This document shows, piece after piece, positions 36,192 to 47,867 of a stretch of DNA of 64,000 nt. Position 1 is the stretch's first letter. Each line of letters opens with the position of its first letter. The notes under the pieces are model-generated. The model was not told where the DNA came from and ran no database searches. It saw only the letters and a list, made by a program, of their open reading frames with translations. The position numbers were made by a program, and so were the translations under genes. This stretch comes from Baylisascaris procyonis. Its lineage: Eukaryota > Nematoda > Chromadorea > Rhabditida > Ascarididae. Location of the stretch: the NCBI GenBank assembly GCA_037389465.1, contig JAZARR010000124.1, positions 1-64,000 of the forward strand. The letters run 5' to 3'.

Positions 36192-36468
36192 TGCAGAGAC
36201 CCAGAAGGCAAGCTAAAGACCCGAAAGGCTTATTATTACAGGAGACCCGGGAGGCAAGGAAGAGACCCGAAAAGCTTATTATTACGGGGGACTCGGAAGG
36301 CAAAGTAGAGACCCCAAGGGCTTATTATTACGAGAGACCCGGAAGGCAAGGTAGAGACCCGAAAAGCTTATTATTACGGGAGACTCGGAAGGCAAAGTAG
36401 AGACCCCAAGGGCTTATTATTACGAGAGACTCGGAAGGCAAGGTAGAGACCCTAAAGGCTTAGTACTG
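36192..36468. repeat. 46-bp minisatellite with 92-bp higher-order unit
   Basis: Units begin at 36,216, 36,262, 36,308, 36,354, 36,400 and 36,446 (last partial), with a partial unit before them. Each starts GAGACCC and contains GCTTATTATTAC. Units 2 and 4 share one variant set (GAAAAG, GACTC, AAAGTA) and units 3 and 5 another (CAAGGG, GAGAGA, AAGGTA), giving a 92-bp dimer. The GAGAC motif recurs within each unit, so the unit itself looks like an older internal duplication. It is notably GC-rich for this window. Confidence 0.92.
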
Positions 36469-38091
36469 GTCCTATAAAAAGAAATATTTGCCTCGAGAGG
36501 ATAGAATTCGACAAAAGTGGCACTGAAAATCGGGAAATAAACAATATTACAACACATCAAGTGAAATCATTAGCCAATAAATATTCATCTCAAAAAGGAA
36601 AACTGTCTCTTCTCTTTCTGTTCAACTATATTCTCCTTCTTCACGAAGCTCTTTTGCTCATATTTACACGACGTTATTTTGGCATTTATCGTCATCAACG
36701 CACATTAAACGAATCGTTGCAATTCACCTGATTGTTAATAATTCAAGCAGTTAGTGCACAACAATGATAAAAACCATCACTGCGGAGTGTATATGCAGTC
36801 TCATATCTTATCAAGCGAGCTTACAGACGATTGGTGGTATGATCTTATTCCCGATTGATCGATAATTTCACAGCACTATTGGTTTTTTTTTCATTAGACG
36901 GTTCAATTGCAGCACTAAATCAAAAGATTCGAATCGAATGTTGTTTGGAACATATCATGCAAGCCTTTCAACGTTGTTTTCTTGAACAATAGTTCCTCAT
37001 AAATTAAAAGCTTGTTGAATATCTGAACTCCTATTAGAATGGATCCGATCTATCAGTTTAAAATTTTCATTTCAAACAAAATGGGTAATCCCTTTTCGAA
37101 TGACTACAACCATCACTAACGATATTATTGCTTAGGACAACGTTAATAAACAACTATTATAGAATTTGCATATTACTTGCTGATGATATGTAAATTTATC
37201 ACCTTTATATTAACTTCTCATTGATTTGCATATGCCGCAAGTTGATGTAACACTTTTAACAATTTTTTAACTGCTACGAAGAATATCATCACTTGGAAAT
37301 GTAAATTTTTCCATATGAATTTCGGGCAAAAATTCATCCTTCCTTTTGTACGTTAACTTTCACTATTTGCAGGTGATGACATACATGACGCTGATGTAAC
37401 ATTTCGGGCAGATTTTCACTATTATCTATAGTGCTCTGAAATTGTTGCAAAGATCTTTAAAGACTGAAATTATATTTACGTTTTATCCGTTTCAGGCATG
37501 ATAGTTTCCAATTTCCTAACTGATCAGTTCATATTTTCCAGAATTTGGCCGTAAACCATTTTCCGTAACTGTTTAAGAAAAAATTCTATCAACAATATGT
37601 TGTTATACCCAACTCCTCTAATTAAAGCAATCATAACAATCCAACAGTAACGCGAACACAGAATCTCTATTCTGCCTTCGGTGGTGGAAATTGGTCAGTT
37701 GCACAATAATTGCGCCCAATTAAGTGGACATGAGTTTGTGGGTAGGACTGAGGTTGAATTTCAATGTTATGTTCAGCGTATTGGTGTTGAAAAATTCTTA
37801 AACTTTTTTTAAAAATCGTTTTATGTGCCCATATGTAACGATTGCACCTGTTGAAGCTTTAATTATCGTGGAGCTCTGAACATCTAAATTAAGCCGATTA
37901 ATGCCGTATTTTAATTAAGCATCCCCATAACGGTGTTTCGAAACGGCTTATTAAATTTTTTTTTTAAACACAGAAATGCAAAATGGAATAATTTGGGTGG
38001 TCTATATTATCTATATTATAACTGAGGTATTTGTTGGGCAAGTATGACGAATGGAATATTATAATATGAGCAGCATTAATTTCTAGCACAC
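36469..38091. other. intergenic, no supported gene
   Basis: AT-rich spacer downstream of the F-like gene. I see no coding exon chain, RNA gene or repeat of note. Confidence 0.5.
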
Positions 38092-38097
38092 TTTATT
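38092..38097 (-). terminator. AATAAA polyadenylation signal of the F-like gene
   Basis: Minus-strand AATAAA 95 nt downstream of the stop of the F-like glycoprotein gene, at a normal distance for a processed mRNA. Confidence 0.55.
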
Positions 38098-38192
38098 GCT
38101 TCAACAAAATTAGCTTATTCGTTGCAAATCAAGAATTCTTTTCGATTGATGTTATACAATCGATGATTGATCTATGGGAATTGCATATCATA

Positions 38193-41100
38193 TCAAACGT
38201 TATCACCACAACATTGTTCACAATCCGATGCGCTTCGTACAGTGAACACTCTGTGATGATACCATTGACGTGCATTCGACGGTTTACATATAGGACCACA
38301 ACGACAACAACAGAAATATAGACCACACAATGCGATAACACCAATAATCGTGAAACACAGATAAGCATTGAATGATGAGTTGAGTATAAGATCGTATGCC
38401 TTTTCGAAGATACTTTTGTCCAGTGCAGCAATTGCTACTGTCACTTTCCTCTCGTGTGCATTCAACCTTGCGATTAGTGCTTCATTCTTTTCGGCCAGCT
38501 GATCGAATTCGGCCATCGTCAATTCGTCCACATAAATTTGCAGAGGCTGAATAAATCGTTTTTTTTTTAATTTTGGACATTTTGTACATATTATGCATAA
38601 ACCTTGGCAAAAATTGGCCTATATTGGCCAATATATTCCATTGGCCAAAAAGCTACTTTGCAATATTTCTCGCAGTATATAGTACGCAAATATGCGTACG
38701 TAGTATACATATGTAAACCGGTGCATGGGAAGTAAAATATGCAAATTTTTCCTTTTCCATTCTTAAATATTTGCTGACAAACTAGCTGATCCGAGTGAAA
38801 CATCTGAGAAAGTGTTTTTAACGAGAGAAATAGAATAAGCATATGAACATACGAAATATTTTCTATAATAGCCCGGAAATAAACGAAATTTCTTTTTTAT
38901 ACCAAACATTGGCCAATCGAGAAATCAGATTTCATATAAAGGGCTTAGTGGAATGACCACAAAATGCCTAAAGGCAGAGTGATACAGGCTAAATGATTGT
39001 AAGGTAGAGGGATGTACAATGGGATGGAAGATTAGAAAATTGTAAAATGGGATGAACGGCGAATAAAAGAAATCGTGGTTTTGATTGCAAAAAAAAACTG
39101 CTGAAGAAAATCTTTTCTACGTTAAGACTCGTCTACACACAATATCACCCATCGATATCTTCTTTATTCTGATTAACCCATACCAGAGGTTATATAAATT
39201 TCTTTTCAGAATCTCCTTCTTGTTCATCCAATAATTCTATCCCACCTTTATATCACGATTATGAGAACGCAAAATATGCATAAATTTGGATAATGCAGAA
39301 ATACTAGATATTGCTGGACAGAATTAATTTGCATAAGAAATATAGCCTAGTAGAACATATTGAGGAAATAAAACTTACCGTTTGATAATGCTGTAGGAAA
39401 GAGGTTGTATTAGCGGTTCCAATTAAAACCTCATTACCGATACGTGCAATACAATTTCGAGCCACTTTCAATGTAAATACAGGTGAGTAGACCTTTTGAT
39501 GGAACCATATTGTTGAATTGCCGATTATAAAACTCTATAAACATTGAAATGGCCTCACACTGCAATGCAGAAAATGAGCTTCACCTGTCCCTTTGACAGG
39601 TAAAGTTAATGCAAGAAGCACTGAATGAGTGAGGAAATTCTAAAAAAGCAAGGTAATGCAGCACAATATCTACTGCAGCACAAAAGTCGGGAAACCCCTA
39701 CTTATTGGGCTAACTGCACAGAAACCATGGGAATAGTTGAACTAATGCAACCACAGTTGGTGCGAATATTTCATAGTGGAAGAGTTCTGTGGGTGGTACT
39801 GATTTTGCTTAGCGATGAACTAAAAAGTTACGCAGCATTAATTTTATGAATCTATCTTCATTATAAATGCCTCGGGATATAAATGCAATGAAACGTGTCA
39901 ACGCTTTTCACTACAAATTCTCCTCAATAATACATCCCCCAGGTAATCGTCAAGCATTACCTTGGCATAGTTGAGGACGAATAGTTCCCAACGATTATAT
40001 ATTTCATAGATATGAAATTCCACAGTGTTTCTTATCAAAAGAGATCTCTCCCATAAAATTCTCTCTTTAATGAACTTTTTCACTCTTCCGTTATGAAATT
40101 TTGTTTTTTCTTTCTACTAAAATTCGTAAAATACTACGGAAATAAATGAGAAAACACATCAGAGGATTTAGCACGATGTGTGCTTTTGTAATTTCGTTCA
40201 CTGCATCAACCAGTTTCATAAATTGCCAACTGATAATAAAGTATGCATATCAATGCACTTACATTTTAATAGGTTCAAATAGATGAAAATTATCAGTAAT
40301 TAATTAACATTTTTATCAGTTACTACTTAGTAATGATAGTTGATAATCACCTGGCTATTACTAATGATGATCGATTATGAATAACAAAGAGCATGATGAA
40401 AATTTTTGATAAACAACGGTAGAAACAAGAGAGATGATCTGACCTTTTCATTTGTGGCCACAATATAGAGATCACGAATTCGTTGCACATGAGTGAAACT
40501 TCCATTAACACGACGTACATGCACAATACAATTGTTTAATGTGTTCACCTCGCATTCCGACGTATCAAGTTGCGATATAGGACAATCGTAAACGTAGCCA
40601 CCCTGAATATTTATAATCCCCTAATTAATTGTCAATAATTTAATAATCAGATAACATAGTCGGGTAATAGTCAGTTAAACAATAGTCAGGTAATAAAGCT
40701 TTTAAAGACTAAAAGGAATATAAGTTAAGATATCCTATCAATCGTAATTCTGCACATCACTAAAAGTTATGATAAAATCGCTAAAAATTATCAACCCTAT
40801 AACAGTTTTATTTATCAATATCATTCAAATGAAATATGAAAAACAAATTCAAAAGTTCAAATATCATAAAATTTGCATAATATGAATGATTGTTGAGGAA
40901 GCATTTCTCACATAATATTCCATTATAATAAAAACCGAATAGGAATTTCATTTTCTCCCGCCTCATCTACTATTGCCAATTCTCTATACAATTCCTATTA
41001 TCTGTAAGTATAAAAGATGATTCATTATTCAAAGCAATATTTGAATTAGTGGATTGAAATCTGTTCTATAATGCATCCACTTCACGACCTGCAAGAAGTA

Positions 41101-41223
41101 GAGGCCGACCTAAAGACCACAGGGGCCAGCTGGATCAGAGAGGCATTGGATCAGGGCAGATGGAAGCAGATGGAAGCGATATGAAGAGACATTTATTCGT
41201 AATGAATGCTCTATTCATTGAAA

Positions 41224-41286
<63 letters not shown>

Positions 41287-44200
41287 ATATATTCATTGCT
41301 ATTGCGATAAATTCGAAAATTATAGACGATAAGGTTTTCAGAGATATTCACACATAAAAAAAACCCTGAAAAAGAAGTTTATATAAATACCTTGCGTTGA
41401 CATAAATCGCTTAAGATCACTGCTTCGGTTGTTTTATTCACCGTGGTGGCGATATATTTTGGTACATCCGTTAGAACAAAAAATCGAGATTCATTAATAA
41501 ATCGTGCAATTTTTGCTGTCTGCAAAAAAAACATTTCAACTTTTAGGTGCACCCAAATGATAAAGATATAATTTAGCACACCCCCCCACCCTTCCCCTCC
41601 CCCAACAATCGATACCTACGCCTCATGATTAACGACTCTAAGGAATATTATAAAATGCCACTCAACGTTACTTGAGTGGAGAACTTACTTCTAGTTGATG
41701 AGGTAAAAGATTGCTCCAGCAAGTTGTGCGCATCCAATGGCATCTCAGGAAGTGGCTTCATTTAGGAGGTTCCCATTGAACTATTGTTACTTCGATAATA
41801 TTCGATTTATCTAACTAACTTCGTGTCTGCAAGCATCGTCAGACCTTCTTGACAGACAAATATCATGAAAATCTACAAAAGACTTTTTTGGAGGGGGGGG
41901 GGAGGAATCTACAAGGGACATCCTTGGCAAAGAAATCTACAACCTGTTTTTATGGATTCCCCTAAATTGGCAATGAGTTCCGAATTCTCAGATTCACAAT
42001 TACAGGCTTTTCAACAAAAAAAAAAATCTCAGCAATGTTAGGTTGCATGTATGTTTTAATCATATTTAGAATAGAAATATTACAAACAACAAATAAATGA
42101 AGCGATAAAATCAAAACGCTCACTTGATAAAGAGTACGTAATTCGTTTGTTGCTATAAATGGGGCGCAAATGTCTGAATGGATAACATTTTGTGTTATAT
42201 CGCACGATCGTGGTACCACTGTGACATAAAATAGTGTCAGATAGCGATGCTCTGAATAAGCTGATCGTTGGAATTCATCATCGCCGAATATCATCTTTAT
42301 AATCTGCAAACGATATGAGTGCGCGATAATAGTTCATCGATGGTTTTTAAAATTTACTGTATTTCTTCTTAATATGGAAACTGTACAGTATTGTACCTTA
42401 CTGTACTACAATATGTGGCATACTGTATGGCATATGGTATATGGTAAAAAAATATATAAGTATATCATGAGGGCACAAAAAGACGGAGTAAACGCCAACT
42501 TCTGTAGGAGTTTGCTAAACAGAATGATGAGTACAACTCAATGATACATGAAAAAATTTTCTTGAACTCCAGTGTCAACATTCTACACTTTTATTCTAAA
42601 ATGTAAAATACGCTAAAATTTAATATCGCCCGAGTAAACCAGTAATTACTGCTACATTTTTGACGTTCCCTTATAATATTTCAGGTAACGAATATAAGGC
42701 AGATAACGAATTCATCAGACACACGCAGACAGACAACCAGACAGACACATATACATACAAATATAGAGATGTGATTACGATGTAACACGTTTTAGCTAAT
42801 ACATGAAGTATTATTGTAATCTAATTCGTATTAGAACAACATGAAATGAATCAAAAAAAATCAATACAGTGTTCAGTTCGGTGGCTGAGAGAAGTTCGTT
42901 GTGTACACGATGTGTGTGAAAAAGTGTTTCGAGTGAGTGTAGAAATGCACTTTTCTTCTCCTTCAAATGTGATTCCAATTGCATCAGTACGTTCAACCTG
43001 AGATATCAATCATTATATGGGAACTTCACATAGACTATTTTCCCTCATAGATCCTCAACTTTTACTATATATGCCTTTCCCCTCAGCAATTTCATTTTAT
43101 ACCACAATAGTCGACTTATTTTAGCGATGTTTAATGATATCAGGAGGGAAGGGGAGGGTGGGGAGGGGTGGGATAGAGAGGGAAGGGAAGGAGAAGGAAA
43201 GGTGTGGAAAAGAGGCGTCCTTGCTTTGTGTATGCTTTATATATGTATGCGCCTGATGCTTTCAACTCGTCAACTATATCCTAATAATTCATGGTATTTA
43301 ATAATATTACAAAAAAAAGACATAAAAGCAATACATTAAGGCAGTATTTTTTATAAATAAATATAACGCATGAGTGAGATCTAGCGGGAAGGTGCTATCC
43401 GTATTGTTGCTCGTTACCTGGCAAGCAATAAAAAATATTCTTTAATAAGGTGTTGCTTTATTTACCCCAAATAACTACTATTGGATATGGTGGAGAATGT
43501 TTTCAACGCTATTTTATCGACACAGGATGGCTGCAGACCAGCTTAAATTCTAACCTCAATACAACTTTATAACTTTACCTAAGCGTAAGTGGAAGCGAAA
43601 TAAAGACACTCTTATTTGCTATGAATGCTCTGTTGATTGAAGAGAATAAACAAAACAAAAACATTATGACCATATAAAAACAACCTAGTTGTTATAAGAA
43701 ATAAATACTGTTACTTACCACATCTAACAGTGAGAGCACTCTAGCTGATTGTGTAAACATAGAACGCTGTTTCAAAAACGATCAACGCATGATCTAAATA
43801 GGAAATGGCCTGGTTCTCACATAATAGAGTATAAAACAAATTGTGCTCATTTTCAGCCCTAACTTATATCACAAACAGTTTCGTTTATTGGAAATCTGCA
43901 ATAAAGTACTGAAAAAGGTGCTTCTAGAAGCAGCTAGGCTGAGATACTTCAACTACTCGAAAATGGGGACCTAACTGAGCTCGAGCTCTAGTTCGAGTTC
44001 ATGAGTTGATGAAAGATAAGAACAAATATCAAATGATAGGGGAACTTAACAAACCTTTGTTCAGCACGCTTCGTGAGCTGTATGAGTCGATTCTTATCGC
44101 TGGTGGCTTCTTTGAGGGAACGAAGCATTTCCGCTTGTTCTTTGAGTTCATTTTGCACTGCACGAAGATCCAAATCCTGTTTGATATTCCATGCAGCTTG

Positions 44201-47200
44201 TGCAGCATGCAATGCCAAACTTGCACCAACAAAACGTTTTTGACGATTCGATTCTAAAATATGAATTTTATTTCTAAATATTATTTAAATATTTCCAAAT
44301 ATTATCTAAATAATGTTGAATAATTAGTGCAACTATTCGAAAATATGGGATCTAACTAAGATCGAGCTCTGAGTTCACGGAAATTTCTTAACGACAGTTT
44401 CCCAACCACTCCAAATTGCGGAATTCCTTTAACCGTTCATATTGGCAAATTTTCGAAGCAGTCAAAATTGTAACCTTAATTTCCATACAAACCTTCTTCA
44501 AGCATAATAATACTATTTCACTAATTTGTATTTAGGGATTTTTGAGTAAAATAAATGTAAAAAATAATATAAAAAGTAAACACACTTAATAATTGCGAGG
44601 TGTTCATATAAAGATGCTCCTATGTTGAAGGCTATTAGATGCTAGCTAGGCTGACTTCGAGGCTCACCTGTCTTCAACATAAACACTCAAGTAGCATCTA
44701 CATGAAGCACCTTGCTCATTTTTGTGGATAAACCTGGACTCAACAAAAGGTAAGGGAGAAGGATCTAACTGATTCACTGAAAGTGAATGTAAATTTGGTA
44801 TTTGTATTTGCAAGGAGTACTAAAGCAACGTTTCTTCTATGCGTATATCAATGCTTGCATTTGTATCTGTTTCTCTAATAGTTTTACTTTAAGAATTATT
44901 AAATCTTAGTTATAAAATTTACTTCATGTATTGTACACTATAAAAAGTAGTCATTTGTGCCATCTATTATGCTCATCCATTATCTTCTAAAGATTTTTGA
45001 ATATTTTGGTGATAAAAATTAACATATAATGTTGCATCTGCCGACTTTTATTTTTTTTTATCGTCAGATGAAATAAACAAAAAAATTTCTTTAAAGATTT
45101 GTTCCAGCAATAAATATAAGCAAAGTATGAAAGCATTACCTAGCATATTTATTATTTGATGCTTATTTATGGAATCGGTCGGTCGGACAAAAAGAAAAAG
45201 CACATCAGGCAGGTTCACCTGGCACCTTTCCCCATCTATTTTATAACTTCACAGAGCACTAGAAAGTGTCCCAAAGGAGAGGATGTCAAGTGGAAAAAAA
45301 TTGCTGACAGAATACTGAATATTTTATGATATGCATTCATTAATAGAACATACTTATTTGTTTGCCGTTTGATGCATAATCCTCACAAATTCGTTGTAAT
45401 CGGGTGGTGAGTTCATCATTCACACCACGTTCACGCTTCATATATTCCGTCAATAAACCCTATCATTAAACAACGCAATTCAACAACAATAAATAAAAAA
45501 TAGAATTTAAAAAAGTTCTTGGGATTTAAAAAAAAACCATTTTATAAGCAATTATATTTAGGAATTGAGTAAACATCTATACTAGTAGAACTTTGTGTTG
45601 AGCAGCAATCTTTCATTTATGAAGTACTTTCGAAGAAGTCAAATATTAGAAATACTATCAAAGGTGAGCAGGAAGCACCTTTAATTAAAAAATACATCCG
45701 TAATAAATTTCGTTCACACATTATTGAACAGGTCAATAAAATCACAGTAATCTTATATGCATAAACCAATTATAGATGTGAATTTAATCGATTTTTTAAC
45801 ATATTCACTAAAGGTTAGAAATGACTAAAATAACAGCAGCTAATAAAGTTTTTTTTTTTTTTTGAATATTCAACTTAATTTTTTTCAGCGCTATAATAGA
45901 GGATATCGAAAATGTGCAGTGACAAAGTGCATTTAAATAAGATAACACAAATTAAACTTTACAGAGTTTTATGCTTAATACAACCCGTTTGGCACTAACT
46001 GAAATTGTAAACAAGTGACCAATTGACCGGAAAGTGACCAGCAAATTAGAAAGTGAAAAGAAACTATTATAAAGTAGAAAAATAACAAACAGCTTCACTA
46101 AGAAGAGTGCGAAGATTTTTAGAACCGTTGTAATCACGCCAGCTATCTGCGAAAAGCGGTGTCAATAGTAACTGCACTGGAAGACATCTTTCCTCACGTT
46201 CATTGCTTCTCCATCTTAGAAAAAAAAGCCGTTATAGGAAGTGAATTGCATTTTATACTATTTCATAAAATTTATTTATTCCACTTAAATTCCATTGTGT
46301 TAGTAAAAAATTTTGAACTCAGGTACTCATGGGGGGAGAGTGGGGAGGGGGAAGGGGAAGAGGAGGTAGAGGGTGAAAAGTGAGGGCGGAAGAGCTCCAT
46401 CCAACTTCTATAGAGGATCGTGTAAGGAGTGGAAATGAATACAAACAGTCAAGTGTGGACCCTAATAGTACTACATATAAGTTAATATTTTCCACCTCTC
46501 AGAAATTGCGAATATTTTTTCCCACATTTTTACGAGCTCGACTGTGAAAATGCGCATTTTCTTTGTGAAATCGATTTTATCTGGGATTTTTAGGGGGAAA
46601 TTTTCGGGGAATTTCGAATCGATACATAGTGAGAAGTCAAGAGATTTTCACTGATTGCCTGATCTTGTCAGGGTGAACGTTTAAAGAATATTTCTATGGG
46701 AAATCCGATGGGGTGGCGAGGAAGAAGAGATTAAAAGCTTGGGAAAAATATCCTCGAAGACAGGAATTCATTCTGTCCCAAATTCCAAAAATCCTTATCA
46801 TAAGCAATTCGTGGAAACAATTCCTTAGTTACCTCATTGAAGAGGGGATACAATTTTTATGAAAGTTTTCATGCAACGCTTACGAAAATTCTCTTACTAA
46901 AATATTTGAACAAAGTTTTTTTTTTTTTTAGCCGATCGCTTAATTTTGTGCGAAATTTTGGCCTTATAAGGCAATATTTCTATGGGAAATTTAATGAAAT
47001 GATCATCTAGTCGGAATGCGGAAAAGATTTTTATAATGATAAAACTTTTGAGGAAACTTGAAAATTGTTTTCATTTTTGTGCGCATCAATTGAGTCCCAA
47101 ATTGTTTTGTTCAGGCAACAATTTCAATCGATAGAAACATCTTCTGCATAATTCAATTTCAATAAAATCTAACAAATCATTGGAAAACTCATTTTCTTTT

Positions 47201-47853
47201 AAACGCAGGATGTCAGAAAGATTTTTTCTTTTTTTTTTTATAAACTTTCGCAAATATTCTTTGACAGGATAATAAAAGAGAATCAGCCTGATCTGAAGGT
47301 CATAATCTACATTTACAGCGATCTATAAAAGCTGCGCTTCAGCGTGAAACGACTAAGAAATAGCGCCTACTTCCCTAAAAAAGCAAATTTCCATTACCTC
47401 AGGAAAAAATTCACGGACCAGGAAAAAATTTTTTCTCGGTTAATCCCCTTATCTGATTCCCCATAGCAGCAATCTTTGAGCTGCAATATTGCAGTGAAAT
47501 TATGCGGCGAAATTCTGACTGCGATCAAAAGTTTTTTGGAAACCGATCAGAAAAATCCTGCAAAACCGCGATGACCTGAAGAAAATCCGGCTGCATTTTC
47601 CAAATCAGCGTCCAAAATTGCATCAAAATGACCCACTATAACTCATCTGCTGTTCAAACTTGTTGTTGATCAATGTAAATTGCTTGCAAGCCTGATAGCA
47701 TATTTTTGAGTGAAGGGAATAAGCTAATACAAACACAAGTATTCCAATCTTCTCAGTGATAAGGCCATTCCTTAACCATATTCTTTCGATTGGTTCATCG
47801 ATAGCGAATACTGCCACTGCTGTAAGCAGCAGCAGCAATGAACAACTACGCAT
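38193..47853 (-). CDS. endogenous viral class I (paramyxovirus F-like) fusion glycoprotein
   Basis: Ten exons: 47777-47853, 46091-46142, 45354-45459, 44055-44253, 42868-42997, 42124-42303, 41391-41519, 40444-40602, 39379-39534 and 38193-38546; 1542 nt, 513 aa, every junction in phase and no stops. Order: a signal peptide (about residues 1-17); a short N-terminal subunit; a furin-type site RQKR (82-85); a hydrophobic Ala-rich stretch starting FVGA (86 on); a long helical heptad region after it; a middle ectodomain with Cys and Asn-X-Ser/Thr sites; a second heptad region (about 405-445); a membrane segment (about 456-475); a CCCRC motif; and a tail of roughly 35 residues. Size and layout fit paramyxovirus F proteins (about 540 aa). 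The introns argue for long residence in a host genome. Exons 1-2 are the least certain: 46091-46142 rests on phase, with two possible acceptors. Baculovirus or errantivirus F is an alternative relative. No nucleocapsid, polymerase or matrix gene was seen nearby. Confidence 0.7.
41221..41288. repeat. (AAAT)n microsatellite
   Basis: About 17 AAAT units in the intron between exons 7 and 8 of the F-like gene. Confidence 0.97.
43138..43205 (+). repeat. G-rich tract in an F-like gene intron
   Basis: Repeated GGGAGGGG/GGTGGGG blocks over about 65 bp, between exons 4 and 5. Four or more close G-runs give G-quadruplex potential on the plus strand. Open in one plus frame by composition only. Confidence 0.7.
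46328..46390 (+). repeat. G-rich purine tract in an F-like gene intron
   Basis: GGGGGGAGAGTGGGGAGGGG-type sequence followed by GGAAGAGG blocks, in the first intron. It has G-quadruplex or triplex potential. The nearby plus-strand frame at 46,159 runs through it and is not supported as a gene. Confidence 0.7.
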
Positions 47854-47864
47854 ATTACATCGAT

Positions 47865-47867
47865 CTG
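47865..47867 (-). promoter_or_regulatory. probable spliced-leader acceptor of the F-like gene
   Basis: A GATTTCAG acceptor 11 nt upstream of the signal-peptide ATG. A one-codon upstream ATG (ATG-TAA) lies between the acceptor and the chosen start. If used as a trans-splice site, the gene is processed like a host mRNA. Confidence 0.45.

Noticed and set aside
38193..47853. Other viral genes (polymerase, nucleocapsid, matrix) or LTRs around the F-like gene
   Set aside because: Looked for on both strands and not found, so an integrated whole virus or an LTR retrovirus is not supported.
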